Below are positions 43,012 through 52,362 of a stretch of DNA of 64,000 nt, in pieces. This stretch comes from CBDBDZ01 sp965204215. GTDB lineage: Bacteria > Pseudomonadota > Gammaproteobacteria > Pseudomonadales > GM7GCV1. A program made the translations under genes and the position numbers. Where the stretch lies: contig CBDBDZ010000014.1 of assembly GCA_965204215.1 (NCBI GenBank), positions 558,001 to 622,000 on the forward strand, written 5' to 3'. The first letter of the stretch is position 1; each line of letters opens with the position of its first letter. The notes beneath the pieces were generated by a model that was not told the DNA's origin, did not search any database, and saw only the letters and a program-made list of their open reading frames with translations.

Positions 43012-45247
43012 TATTTTTTGCAGTGGATCTATTCGATGCTTGATTTCGCAAGTTTTTGGAATCCATCAGTTGAATCCAGTCAGCAAGAATATTGCCAGTT
43101 TCATTTAGCAGGACATCAGGTAGTTCAATTTCTTCGTTGTCTTTGTTTTCAGCATCTTCGCTTTCCTGGTTCTCGGAGGCAACCAATACTACGGTCTCCT
43201 TATCATTGTCAAGTAGTGACGAATTTTCTTCTTTATCTGTTTTCTTGGGTGGCTTTATGGGAAACCCCATGGCGCGCCGCCAGTTGTTTTCATTGTTTAC
43301 CGTTCGTTTTTCAAAATCTTCACGAAATTTGATTCTTTTATTTTCATTGAGTGAAATGAACTCAATGTCACGGAGCTCGCGGTCTAACTCAATTTGGTTT
43401 TGCAGGTATTGCAAACCAATATTGAATTTAAGGCGTTTTTGATGCTTTTTATTTAATGCTTCGATATCTGCTTTCAAATTGGCGTGACGGTGGGCAATGG
43501 GTCTTACGGTGTCCCATTGAAGAGGATTATCCAATGCGCTTTCGCCAATGTCGTCAGCATTGAATAATTGCGGTAGAAAAATATCAGGGTAAACTCCTTC
43601 CAACTGTGTGCTGCCGCCTGATACTCGATAAAATTTGGATTCGGTAATTTTAGCCTGGCCAAAGGGCAAAGGCCGAATGGCTTGAACTGTGCCTTTACCA
43701 AAGGATTGTGAACCAACAATAATTCCTCGGCCATAGTCTTGTATTGCGGCGGAAAAAATTTCCGATGCAGAGGCACTCAACCGATCAATCAGCACAACTA
43801 ATGGGCCCATATAAAAACTCTTTGAACGCGCGCGCTGACTGCCTACATTGCGATAGCGAGAACCTTTGGTTTGTACCACAGGACCTGCATCAATAAATAA
43901 ATCAGTAAGTGAAACGACTTCACTAAGTGAACCACCGCCGTTTTGCCTTAGGTCGATAATTAAACCATCAATTTCCTGCTTTTGTAATTCGATAATTAAG
44001 TTTCTTACATCGCGTGTGGTGCTGCGATAATCGCGCTCTCCGCGCTGGAGTGCTGCGTTATCTACATAAAATGATGGCAAATCAATAACTCCCAATTTGA
44101 ATTCTTGGTCAAACTCACCTTTAACTTCGATGATGTCACTTTGAGCTGCATTATCTTCCAACTTGACTTTATCGCGAGTAATGGTAACTACTTCGCGTGT
44201 TTCACTCATATCTTCATATTCAGCAGGAATAATGGTCAATTTGACTTTAGAACCTTTAGAACCACGAATGTATTTAACTACATCTTGAATTCTCAGGCCT
44301 ACAACATCAACAGGTTCACACAAATCGCCTTCGGCAACATTAACAATTCTATCATCGGGTTGTAATGTACCTTCCAGGTCGGCAGGACCGCCTGGAACAA
44401 TACGTACCACTTTGGTAAATTCACCCTGTGTTTGCAAGACAGCGCCAATACCTTCAAGTGATAGTGAAATACCAATTTCAAAATTTTCTGAAACCTGGGG
44501 TGAAAAATAGTTGGTATGGGGGTCATACATACCCCCTAATACGTTGAGATAAGTTTCTAATGCCTGTATAGGTTTTTCTTGTTTGAGATAGCTTAGTTGA
44601 CTTTTGTAGCGGCGCGCTAATTTTTTTCTGGCAGTTTGCTCGTCATCGCCACTAAGTTTTAAATTCAACAATTCTAATATTAACCGATTGTTCCAATATT
44701 CGGTAACTGATAAATAATCTTTATGCCAATCGTAAGATTCACGGTCAATCAGAAAGGTCTTGTCGCTATTAAAGTCAAAATTATGCCTGTTGTCTGACAA
44801 TATATTGATATTTTTGGTCAGCTGATTGATAGCGCGTGAGCGATACCATGTAAAAATGCTGATCAGTGGCTTTAAATCAATTTGTCTGAAATGATCATCC
44901 ATCATTTCTTCATAACGCTCTTTGATTAATTTGATGTCTGTCTGTAATAAAAAAGCTTTATTGGGGTCTAATCGTTCTAGGTAATTGTCCAGAAATTGCC
45001 TCGAAAAATCGTCATTGTATTTGATTTTTTTATAGTGAAAGTAGTTTAGACTTTCCAGGTAGGCTAAAACCGTTCGCAAATGTTTTTGTTCGTATTTAAT
45101 TTCAGGGGGTTCGCCACTGATATCATATTCTTCTATTTTTGGGCATTCCTGTACAGGAACCTTGGATGAAGCCAGTGATAGTTGCGCTATGGATGCAAAC
45201 AGCAATACCAGCAATAAATTATCGAAGTAAAGACGTAAAGAGGTCAT
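42992..45247 (-). CDS. prc: Carboxy-terminal processing (tail-specific) protease
   Basis: Periplasmic S41 protease of 751 residues from the ATG at 45247. Signal peptide (MTSLRLYFDNLLLVLLFASI), N-terminal helical region, PDZ domain (about 230-330, KVVRIVPGGPADLEGTLQPDDRIVNV), protease domain with nucleophilic Ser in SASASEIFSAAIQDYGRG and Lys in GSQSFGKGTVQ, and the DUF3340 C-terminal region. A longer frame from 45316 adds 23 residues that do not look like a signal peptide. It trims envelope proteins and processes penicillin-binding proteins in related bacteria. Confidence 0.95.
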   Translation of the reverse strand: MTSLRLYFDNLLLVLLFASIAQLSLASSKVPVQECPKIEEYDISGEPPEIKYEQKHLRTVLAYLESLNYFHYKKIKYNDDFSRQFLDNYLERLDPNKAFLLQTDIKLIKERYEEMMDDHFRQIDLKPLISIFTWYRSRAINQLTKNINILSDNRHNFDFNSDKTFLIDRESYDWHKDYLSVTEYWNNRLILELLNLKLSGDDEQTARKKLARRYKSQLSYLKQEKPIQALETYLNVLGGMYDPHTNYFSPQVSENFEIGISLSLEGIGAVLQTQGEFTKVVRIVPGGPADLEGTLQPDDRIVNVAEGDLCEPVDVVGLRIQDVVKYIRGSKGSKVKLTIIPAEYEDMSETREVVTITRDKVKLEDNAAQSDIIEVKGEFDQEFKLGVIDLPSFYVDNAALQRGERDYRSTTRDVRNLIIELQKQEIDGLIIDLRQNGGGSLSEVVSLTDLFIDAGPVVQTKGSRYRNVGSQRARSKSFYMGPLVVLIDRLSASASEIFSAAIQDYGRGIIVGSQSFGKGTVQAIRPLPFGQAKITESKFYRVSGGSTQLEGVYPDIFLPQLFNADDIGESALDNPLQWDTVRPIAHRHANLKADIEALNKKHQKRLKFNIGLQYLQNQIELDRELRDIEFISLNENKRIKFREDFEKRTVNNENNWRRAMGFPIKPPKKTDKEENSSLLDNDKETVVLVASENQESEDAENKDNEEIELPDVLLNETGNILADWIQLMDSKNLRNQASNRSTAKNNANYQL

Positions 45248-45290
45248 CTGAATTTTTTCAAGTATAAATAATAAACAATAGGACTGTATA

Positions 45291-47444
45291 TTATAAGAAA
45301 TGTTGCAAGCTATCACTAATATCGGTGATTAATTGGTAAAACCATAGTTTTATTTTTGTCAGGATTGATGGCGATTGTAACTCTCTTAAGTCATAAGCGG
45401 AGTTAATCACATAGGCGTAAATAGCGCGGCTGTCTTCTTGGCTAAGCACACCGCTAAAGCCTTCCATGCCCGCTTTGCGCATGGCACCATCCAGTACAAT
45501 GGCATCCCAATTTTCGTAAAATGGCATAGGCAGTGTACGCAAATCCGGCACAGCATGGTTGGCATTTAATCCGCTACCGTGGCATACATAGCAGTATTTG
45601 TCATACAGTAATAAACCTCTGTCAATAATGTCGGACGACACTTCTGGTTTAGGCGGTAGTTCGGTGAGGATATCAATTTGTACATTTTTAGGGGGCAATT
45701 GTGCATTGGCATTTAATTTAAACACTAACACTCGACTTGGAGGTACAGGATAGTGTACAGGCAGCGCTCCCAACAAACCAAAGGCACCACCCCAGCCAGC
45801 CATGATGGCTATGTGTTGCTCTCCGTCCAGGGAAAAAGTGACAGGAGGTGCAATAACACCTACCTGAGTTGGGTAGCGCCAAACAATATTGCCTACAGCG
45901 GCATCTACTGCAATTAACTCACCTTCGGCCGTGCCTTGAAATACCAAACCGCCTGCCGTTGCCAGCAGGCCTCCGTTCCATGTGTATTTGTGCTCTAAAT
46001 TCCAGGCGGCTTTTTGTTTTTGAGGATCCCACGCCAACAGAGAACCTTTCATTAATTGAGCTAATAACTTTTGTTGTAAAGCGGGGGCATTAATTGGTGG
46101 AAACGATGGACCAACTCCAGTATTCCATTGACCGGGTACATATTGATCATGCCCTTGTACATATTGGGTTAAACCATCCATTGCAGGAATATAAACTAAA
46201 CCTGTTTGAGGGCTATGTGCCATAGGCTGCCAATTGTGCGCGCCCAGTGGCCAGGGCCGAATAAATTCAGCTCCATTTTTGTAGTCAGCATTAGTTGTTT
46301 CAATTGGTCTGCCTGTTGTTATGTCGTAACCCTCTGCCCAGTTGACATTAGTATAGGCTTCAATTGAGAGGGGTTTACCCGTTATGCGGTCAATGACAAA
46401 GAAAAAGCCATTTTTCGGGGCATGCCAAATCACTTTTTTGGTTTTACCCTGCCACGGCATATCTGCCAACATAATATGCTGGGATGCAGTGTAATCCCAA
46501 CTTTCTGCCGGAGTTTCCTGATAGTGCCAAATATATTTGCCAGTGTCTGGGTTCAGGGCGACAATTGACGATAAAAACAAGTTGTCACCGCCCTCAGGGC
46601 TGCGTATGTTGCGGTTCCAGGGACTGCCATTGCCAACACCAATATACAATTGATCAAGCTCTTCATCGTAAACAATAGAATCCCATACGGTACCGCCGCC
46701 ACCCCATTCCCACCAAGTGCCTGTCCATGTTTTTGCTGCTTGCTTCATAATATCTCTGTTGATCCCGTCTTTAGTATCTTCATTGCCAAACCCTTCATCG
46801 GGGTTACCAGGCACTGTATAAAAGCGCCAGACCAGGTCGCCACTATATAAGTCATAAGCACTGACAAAACCACGCACACCAAATTCAGCACCGCCGTTAC
46901 CAATATAAACTTTACCTTTAGCAATACGCGGCGCTCCTGTAATGCTATATGAACGCTCGGTAATATTAGCTGTTTGTACTTCCCATAATACAGAACCATC
47001 TTCAGCATTAAGGGAAATTAGTCTCGCATCAATGGTGCCAAATACCACTTTGCCATCTTTGATGGCAACGCCTCGGTTGACCACGTCGCAACACAGGCGT
47101 TGCCCCCATTCACGCGGTACTTTTGGGTCGTAGTGCCAGAGTAATTTCCCTGTTCTGGCATCCAGGGCATACACAATACTCCAACTGCCAGTAGCATACA
47201 TCACACCATCAACCACTATGGGTGTGGCTTCTACACCACGATTACTGTAAGTGTCAAAATACCAGGCTAAACCTAGCTGGTTTATGGTTTTTTTATTAAT
47301 TTGGTCGAGATGGCTATAGCGTTGCTCTTTAAAATCAAGCCCGTATTGTGACCATTCCACATCCTGATTGGCATGCAATGCAAAACTCATCAATAGTGAT
47401 GAGATAATAGAAAATGTTAGTGTGGTTCGTCTCATGGAATACAT
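45291..47444 (-). CDS. PQQ-dependent alcohol dehydrogenase with C-terminal cytochrome c
   Basis: A 717-residue quinohemoprotein (type II alcohol dehydrogenase). After a signal peptide (cleavage near LHANQ) the eight-bladed propeller carries repeated W-docking motifs and the characteristic vicinal cysteine pair in LCCDVVNRGVA near residue 107. The catalytic Asp region and TWWEWGGGGTVWDSIV fit PQQ enzymes. The last 90 residues are a cytochrome c domain with C-x2-C-H in YCYVCHGSG and a Met ligand in GMEGF. It oxidises primary alcohols in the periplasm. No pqq synthesis genes are in the window. Confidence 0.92.
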   Translation of the reverse strand: MYSMRRTTLTFSIISSLLMSFALHANQDVEWSQYGLDFKEQRYSHLDQINKKTINQLGLAWYFDTYSNRGVEATPIVVDGVMYATGSWSIVYALDARTGKLLWHYDPKVPREWGQRLCCDVVNRGVAIKDGKVVFGTIDARLISLNAEDGSVLWEVQTANITERSYSITGAPRIAKGKVYIGNGGAEFGVRGFVSAYDLYSGDLVWRFYTVPGNPDEGFGNEDTKDGINRDIMKQAAKTWTGTWWEWGGGGTVWDSIVYDEELDQLYIGVGNGSPWNRNIRSPEGGDNLFLSSIVALNPDTGKYIWHYQETPAESWDYTASQHIMLADMPWQGKTKKVIWHAPKNGFFFVIDRITGKPLSIEAYTNVNWAEGYDITTGRPIETTNADYKNGAEFIRPWPLGAHNWQPMAHSPQTGLVYIPAMDGLTQYVQGHDQYVPGQWNTGVGPSFPPINAPALQQKLLAQLMKGSLLAWDPQKQKAAWNLEHKYTWNGGLLATAGGLVFQGTAEGELIAVDAAVGNIVWRYPTQVGVIAPPVTFSLDGEQHIAIMAGWGGAFGLLGALPVHYPVPPSRVLVFKLNANAQLPPKNVQIDILTELPPKPEVSSDIIDRGLLLYDKYCYVCHGSGLNANHAVPDLRTLPMPFYENWDAIVLDGAMRKAGMEGFSGVLSQEDSRAIYAYVINSAYDLRELQSPSILTKIKLWFYQLITDISDSLQHFL

Positions 47445-47472
47445 TTTATTATTGATTGGGTTACTATTGGGT

Positions 47473-47613
47473 ACCTCTATTAATTCGCTCCTGCGAATTA
47501 ATAGACTCGAAAATAAAAAATGCGATTTTATTTTTCTCGCAAAATCAACTGTTTACAATAGCTGATTTTGACAGTATATCCTATACTGCCCCGAAACCTC
47601 AATAAATAGAGGT
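47473..47613. repeat. Structured repeat C, copy 2
   Basis: A 141-bp element between lrp and the PQQ alcohol dehydrogenase. Outer stem ACCTCTATT (47473-47481) pairs with 47605-47613. Inside are hairpins at 47481-47500 (8-bp perfect, extra relative to copy 1), 47510-47534 (9 bp, TGCG in the loop), 47540-47570 (8 bp, an A-C mismatch, then 5 bp) and 47572-47588 (7 bp, with TATCCT spanning the loop). Loops match copy 1 while stems differ in a paired way. Nothing else is visible in 47445-47636. Confidence 0.7.
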
Positions 47614-47636
47614 TCCTTATTAACAATAACGCCTTT

Positions 47637-48098
47637 TCAGGAAATTGGCAAGGTTAAGGTTTCTTTAACCGCATCCATCACTGCAATACTATTGGAATTC
47701 AATACCCCTGGAATATCTAATAATTCATTTTCCAGAAAAGTTCGGTAGGCATCCATATTTTTCATTCGCGCTTTTAACAAAAAGTCAAAACTACCTGTGA
47801 CTAAATAGCATTCCTGCACTTGTTCTAATTGAGCGATTCTTCGTCGAAATTGGGTAAAGTTGGTTTTTGAAGTTCTATCGAGTCGAATTTCCACAAAGAC
47901 AATTAGCTCAGCATCAAGCTTTTCTGCCGCCAATTGAGTAAAGTAGCCTTTGATATAGCCCGACTGTTCGAGACGTTTGACACGTTCTATACAGGGGCTT
48001 GTAGTAAGCCCCACTTTTTCTGCTAATTGCGAAAAGGTAATTCTTGCATCTTTTTGCAAACAACATAATATTCGGCGGTCTATTTTATCTAATGCCAT
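47637..48098 (-). CDS. lrp: Lrp/AsnC family transcriptional regulator
   Basis: A 153-residue feast/famine regulator. N-terminal winged helix-turn-helix (LDKIDRRILCCLQKDARITFSQLAEKVGLTTSPCIERVKRLEQSG, about 3-48) is followed by the RAM ligand-binding domain (about 65-145) with QVQECYLVTGSFDFLLKARM. It is divergent from alanine dehydrogenase across 138 bases, the classic arrangement in which an Lrp-type regulator responds to alanine or other amino acids and controls ald. Confidence 0.93.
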   Translation of the reverse strand: MALDKIDRRILCCLQKDARITFSQLAEKVGLTTSPCIERVKRLEQSGYIKGYFTQLAAEKLDAELIVFVEIRLDRTSKTNFTQFRRRIAQLEQVQECYLVTGSFDFLLKARMKNMDAYRTFLENELLDIPGVLNSNSIAVMDAVKETLTLPIS

Positions 48099-48236
48099 AA
48101 TTCATATTGATTTAAGTTTAAATTTAAGAAAATAATACTTTAAAGAGACAAATAAAACAAAAATAACATAAATATTATTGTCAATTTTTTCTTACACTGT
48201 GCTACCTTAGATAATTTCATTAAAGACAATACTACT

Positions 48237-49352
48237 ATGCTAATTGGTGTCCCAAAAGAAATAAAAAATCATGAATATCGCGCTGGGTTAACGCCTTCCA
48301 GTGTGGCTCATTTAGTCGGTAAAGGTCACAGTGTAGTGGTTGAATCTGGCTTGGGCTCTGGCATTAATATGTTAGACAGCGACTATTTGGAAGCAGGAGC
48401 GAGTATTACAGGCAACGCTTCCGAAATATTTGCCACAGCAAATATGATTGTTAAAGTCAAAGAACCACAACCCGAAGAGTGTAAACAGTTGCGCGAAGAC
48501 CAGCTATTATTCACTTTTTTACATTTGGCACCAGATTTATTGCAGACACAATTATTACTTGAGTCTCAAGTTACAGCGATTGCTTATGAAACGGTGGTCG
48601 ATGCTAGCGGAAGGCTCCCGTTACTTGCACCTATGAGCGAAGTAGCTGGTCGCCTTGCTGTTCAAGCTGGAGCGCATTGTCTTGAAAAAGCTCAAGGTGG
48701 GCGCGGTATGTTGCTAGGTGGTGTACCTGGTGTCGCACCAGCCAAAGTAGTGGTCATTGGTGGTGGTTCTGTCGGTGAAAATGCAGCAAGCATAGCCGTG
48801 GGGACAGGCGCAGATGTTACTTTATTTGATGCGAGCATCCCACGATTAAGAGAGCTTGACAGTAAGTACAGAGGTAGTGTGCGCTGTTTGTATGCCAATA
48901 GCACTGAATTGAAAAAAGCAGTGTTAGATGCAGATTTAGTCGTAGGCGCTGTGTTATTACCTGGTGCATCTGCCCCTAAGTTAGTCAGCGCTGAAACGGT
49001 TAAAGCGATGAAATCCGGGTCGGTGCTGGTGGATGTGGCAATTGACCAAGGTGGCTGTTTTGAAACGTCAAAAGCCACAACTCATCAAGATCCTACTTAC
49101 ATAGTTGATGATGTGGTTCACTATTGCGTCGCCAATATGCCTGGTGCCGTGCCTCATACTTCAACGGTTGCGCTTAATAATGTGACCTTGCCGTTTACCG
49201 AAAAATTAGCTAATTTAGGGTTGCAAGCGCTGGAGCAAGATGCAGGGTTATTACAAGGTTTGAATTGCCATAAAGGTCTGTTAACTATTGATGCTGTGGG
49301 CGAAGCTCACGGTATTGCAACGGTTGATAAGCGACAGGCCCTGGCTCGTTAA
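48237..49352 (+). CDS. ald: Alanine dehydrogenase
   Basis: NAD-dependent L-alanine dehydrogenase (alanine to pyruvate and ammonia), 371 residues, the usual length. It begins MLIGVPKEIKNHEYRAGLTPSSV, has the substrate Lys in VKVKEPQPEE near 73-82, a His in LFTFLHLAPD near 95, and a Rossmann motif VVIGGGSVGENAASIAVGTGADVTLFD near 170-196. The C-terminal PHTSTVALNNVTLPF is diagnostic. Divergent from lrp, which probably regulates it. Confidence 0.96.
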   Translation: MLIGVPKEIKNHEYRAGLTPSSVAHLVGKGHSVVVESGLGSGINMLDSDYLEAGASITGNASEIFATANMIVKVKEPQPEECKQLREDQLLFTFLHLAPDLLQTQLLLESQVTAIAYETVVDASGRLPLLAPMSEVAGRLAVQAGAHCLEKAQGGRGMLLGGVPGVAPAKVVVIGGGSVGENAASIAVGTGADVTLFDASIPRLRELDSKYRGSVRCLYANSTELKKAVLDADLVVGAVLLPGASAPKLVSAETVKAMKSGSVLVDVAIDQGGCFETSKATTHQDPTYIVDDVVHYCVANMPGAVPHTSTVALNNVTLPFTEKLANLGLQALEQDAGLLQGLNCHKGLLTIDAVGEAHGIATVDKRQALAR

Positions 49353-49357
49353 TTTAT

Positions 49358-49774
49358 TATTAATTAGGCATGAAATTACCGAACAAATATGTGGTACAAG
49401 GAAGTGCCGCCGACGAGCGACAGCTCGGTCGCGAACCCTTGAAATACAAGAGAATTCGCATATTTTCGCTATATTTCAAGGGTGACCAATAAACCTAGAT
49501 TCCGCAGTTGAACGCTAATTTCACTTCTAAGAGTTTGAATGTTATTGATAAACGCTTATTCTTCGATTCACTTCATAAGTGAATTACAAACCGCTACCTG
49601 GCTTTACAGCCCTTTTCAGTTCACACTGCTGCGTTATGGCTTTTGGTAAGGGCTACAACCATTACCTGCAAGCCATGCCTTGCATTATTTCCTGAAAATA
49701 ACTGTAAATTCCAGGTTCAACTACGGAATCTAGGATAAAATACGCAGGAGCGATATTTTATTGTGGGGTTAATA
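49358..49774 (+). repeat. Repeat D, copy 2, interrupted by MITE E
   Basis: Bases 49358-49488 and 49735-49774 together match repeat D copy 1 (25068-25236). It lies between ald and trmA. The large stem AACCCTTGAAATAC (49434-49447) pairs with ATATTTCAAGGGT (49471-49483). It is split by MITE E, and removing MITE E with one ATAAA restores the copy 1 order exactly. The trmA stop codon lies at its right edge. Confidence 0.78.
49494..49734. mobile_element. MITE E (241 bp), IS1380-like ends
   Basis: A 241-bp element with 20-bp inverted ends CCTAGATTCCGCAGTTGAAC (one mismatch) and direct 5-bp repeats ATAAA at 49489-49493 and 49735-49739. The CCTAGATT terminus and 5-bp duplication resemble IS1380-family elements such as ISEcp1. 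No transposase is encoded. It is inserted in repeat D copy 2. Confidence 0.88.
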
Positions 49775-50905
49775 ATTGCGGCTATCAATAATAGCCCCCA
49801 ACTCTATATGCTCGGTATTGGGAAATTGATCGAACCATGCAAATTTTGAAATAGAGTGAGTGGCATTTAGTACCTCCATATTCTCAGCAAAGGTTTTGGG
49901 GTTGCATGAAATGTAGATAACACGCTGGAATTGTTTCATAAATTCCAGTGTTTTGTCATCAATACCTGCGCGCGGAGGATCTACTAACAAGATAGAAAAA
50001 TTGTAATCATCTATGTCGATATCTTGTTCCTGTAAACGCCTGAAAGGGCGCGTATTACTGAGTGCTTGGCAGGCTTCTTCAGCTGATAAACGAACGCATT
50101 TCACATTGTCAATGGCATTGTGTTTTAATGACCAGTTCAATGCATTAATGCCTGATTTGCTTATTTCGGTAGCAAGCACACGTCGGTAATTTGCAGCTAA
50201 TACCAAGGTAAAATTGCCATTGCCGCAGTATAATTCCATAGCATCAGAGTCGTGTAATAAACCTGTGCCTGTATTGGTTGCCTCATATACCCAACTTAAC
50301 ATTTCTTGATTAATAGCAGAATTGGGTTGAGTAAAACTACCCTCTACATGGCAGAATAATCTATTTTCTCCACCTATCATAAACGAACTTTTTATATAAT
50401 CTGCACCCACAACTATTTTTTGTTTGCGACTGCGGCCAACGATATTAACCACATTATTGTCGTTGTCCTGGTTGAGTTGGTGTTGTAATCCTTCGGCTGT
50501 TTTTTCCCAGTGGCTATCCAGGGGTTTATGATAAATGAGTGTGATGACAGCGTCGCCATAGGTATTGACTAAAAACTCAACACTAAATAATTTCTGTCGC
50601 AAGATGTCAATATAGTTAAGAATATTTAATAGCGATTGCATTAACTTGTTAATAGTTAAATCGGCAATTTCCAGGGTATCTACCCGAACCAATTGCCTGG
50701 TTTGTCTGTCTGTCATTACAAAGTAGCATTGACTGCCTTCGTGCCAGACTCTAAATTCTGCTCTTTGTCTATAATATTGTTTGGGCGAGCGAAAAACAGA
50801 TGTTTTGACATTTACCTTGTATTTATCGACATATTGAGAGTAATGCTGAATTTTATTTTGAAGTTGTTGTTCAACGGTTGTTGAGCTTTGGTATTCAATG
50901 GGCAT
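49769..50905 (-). CDS. trmA: tRNA (uracil-5-)-methyltransferase
   Basis: SAM-dependent enzyme making m5U54 in the tRNA T-loop, 378 residues, similar to E. coli TrmA (366). The N-terminal region (FRSPKQYYRQRAEFRVWHEG) and QPNSAINQEMLSW near 200 are characteristic; MELYCGNGNFTLVLA is the SAM motif; DPPRAGID and the nucleophilic Cys in VIYISCNPKTFAENM follow. No iron-sulfur cysteines of RlmC/D are present. It ends at the edge of repeat D copy 2. Confidence 0.95.
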   Translation of the reverse strand: MPIEYQSSTTVEQQLQNKIQHYSQYVDKYKVNVKTSVFRSPKQYYRQRAEFRVWHEGSQCYFVMTDRQTRQLVRVDTLEIADLTINKLMQSLLNILNYIDILRQKLFSVEFLVNTYGDAVITLIYHKPLDSHWEKTAEGLQHQLNQDNDNNVVNIVGRSRKQKIVVGADYIKSSFMIGGENRLFCHVEGSFTQPNSAINQEMLSWVYEATNTGTGLLHDSDAMELYCGNGNFTLVLAANYRRVLATEISKSGINALNWSLKHNAIDNVKCVRLSAEEACQALSNTRPFRRLQEQDIDIDDYNFSILLVDPPRAGIDDKTLEFMKQFQRVIYISCNPKTFAENMEVLNATHSISKFAWFDQFPNTEHIELGAIIDSRNY

Positions 50906-50995
50906 TATGGTACTATTTTGTTGCTGATTGGTGAGAGTGACTATTATAAATGTTTGTATTATCTAACGCATCTGTAAGCAATTTCACTTTTTTAA

Positions 50996-51169
50996 CCCAG
51001 ATTATGCATTAGACTTCGTAATGAACACAAAAATGGCAATGAAAACAGGTGCTCGCGCAAGAACAATAAACGCAGGCATAGCCACCCTGTGGTGAGTATT
51101 ATTTTTCGAGCAAACGCCTGTTTTTGAAGTCATTATTGTGTGTAATAGATTTCTAATGCATAATTTGGG
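50996..51169 (-). mobile_element. MITE A, copy 5 (174 bp, opposite orientation, diverged)
   Basis: A full-length 174-bp copy flanked by direct repeats TTTAA at 50991-50995 and 51170-51174. The interior matches the other copies in reverse complement and is more diverged. It occupies the region between trmA and ygfZ, which are divergent; nothing else is evident in 50906-51199. Confidence 0.9.
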
Positions 51170-51199
51170 TTTAATAAACGATTTTCAATATGAATGTGA

Positions 51200-51973
51200 A
51201 TGATAAATAATCATCAATTTGGCTTAATTTCTGTCTCTGGCGCCGATGCCGTCAAATTTTTGCAAGGGCAAGTAACATGTAATGTTGAAACCTTAGATAG
51301 TCAAGGTTGTCGCGGTGCTTTTTGTACGCCTAAAGGGCGAGTGTATTGTAGTTTTTATTTGGCGAGCAACCAACAAGCCGAGAATGAAATTTTATTGCGG
51401 ATGGATAAAACCATTATTGAATATTGCTTAGCCACCCTTAAAAAATATACCGTTTTCTTTAAGGTGTCCCTGCAAGATGTTAGCGATATGTTCGATATTA
51501 TTTTTGGCATGGACTTGCCTGTTGATAGTCCCATTCAACATTACTGTATTGAAACTGACCAACCACTGCTACAGGAAGTTTGGCTCAAAAAAAGCAGCAA
51601 TAAATTGACACAAGAAAATATTGAAAGCCAGTCGTGGTTAGATTTACAACTTGTTCGGTGTGGATTATTTGATATCAATCACCATTGGGTAGAACAATGG
51701 TTGCCACACAATATGGGGTTACAAAGAAAAATTCCCAATACTCAACCAGCCATAAGTTATGATAAAGGTTGTTATACAGGTCAAGAAATTGTGGCGCGGA
51801 CACACTATCTTGGCAATGTCAAAAAAACACTACACTTCAAAATTATTGACGATGATGAAATTGCAGAAGGTGACGACTTATTAAATCAAGAAAACAAAAT
51901 AATTGGGAAGGTAGTCAAATTAGCCAGATCTGAACGCGGCACGGAAATGTTAATAATAGGTAACCAAAAATAA
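51200..51973 (+). CDS. ygfZ: Folate-binding protein YgfZ (iron-sulfur cluster repair)
   Basis: A 257-residue YgfZ/GcvT-like protein. It has GLISVSGADAVKFLQGQVTCNV at the start and the signature KGCYTGQEIVARTHYLGNVKK near 190-210, whose cysteine is required for function. It is shorter than E. coli YgfZ (326). The family helps maintain certain [4Fe-4S] enzymes and binds tetrahydrofolate. It starts 26 bases after the MITE A copy and is followed by a PGPGW-type membrane gene. Confidence 0.92.
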   Translation: MINNHQFGLISVSGADAVKFLQGQVTCNVETLDSQGCRGAFCTPKGRVYCSFYLASNQQAENEILLRMDKTIIEYCLATLKKYTVFFKVSLQDVSDMFDIIFGMDLPVDSPIQHYCIETDQPLLQEVWLKKSSNKLTQENIESQSWLDLQLVRCGLFDINHHWVEQWLPHNMGLQRKIPNTQPAISYDKGCYTGQEIVARTHYLGNVKKTLHFKIIDDDEIAEGDDLLNQENKIIGKVVKLARSERGTEMLIIGNQK

Positions 51974-51978
51974 ACAAC

Positions 51979-52362
51979 ATGCTTACCAACCTGTTAATTA
52001 TTATCGGCGTTGTCTCAGCATTTTTGTTTGTTGTCAGTTTAATAGCTATTCCCTTTTTGGTTGCTAAAATTCCCGTTGATTACTTTAGTGACAAACCTGT
52101 TGAGTGGCAGCGAGAGACTACCTGGAAAACCGTATGCATAAGAATATTAAAAAATACAGCTGGCGCTTTAATATTGTTGGCCGGTGTTATTATGCTGGCA
52201 ACACCCGGGCAGGGCATTCTTACCATATTGCTGGGTATTATTTTAATTGATTTTCCTAATAAACGCTATTGGGAAAAACGCTTTATCAGCCAGCCTCAGG
52301 TTTTAAAAAGTATAAACTGGTTGCGAGAAAAGCGCAGTGCCGCACCGTTGATTCTTGACTAA
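51979..52362 (+). CDS. PGPGW-type transmembrane protein
   Basis: A 127-residue protein with two or three membrane segments: about 3-30, 55-72 and 74-92. The motif ATPGQGILTILLGIILIDFPNKRYWEKR follows the pattern of the PGPGW family (usually LPGPGWLTILLGL-x-L-x-FP-x-KR), with Gln-Gly in place of Gly-Trp. Function unknown. It starts 5 bases after ygfZ and is likely in the same transcript. Confidence 0.8.
   Translation: MLTNLLIIIGVVSAFLFVVSLIAIPFLVAKIPVDYFSDKPVEWQRETTWKTVCIRILKNTAGALILLAGVIMLATPGQGILTILLGIILIDFPNKRYWEKRFISQPQVLKSINWLREKRSAAPLILD

Noticed and set aside
49494..49734. Possible small RNA because of the strong inverted structure between ald and trmA
   Set aside because: The inverted ends, 5-bp duplication and exact interruption of repeat D show a transposon-like insertion, and no promoter or terminator is evident.
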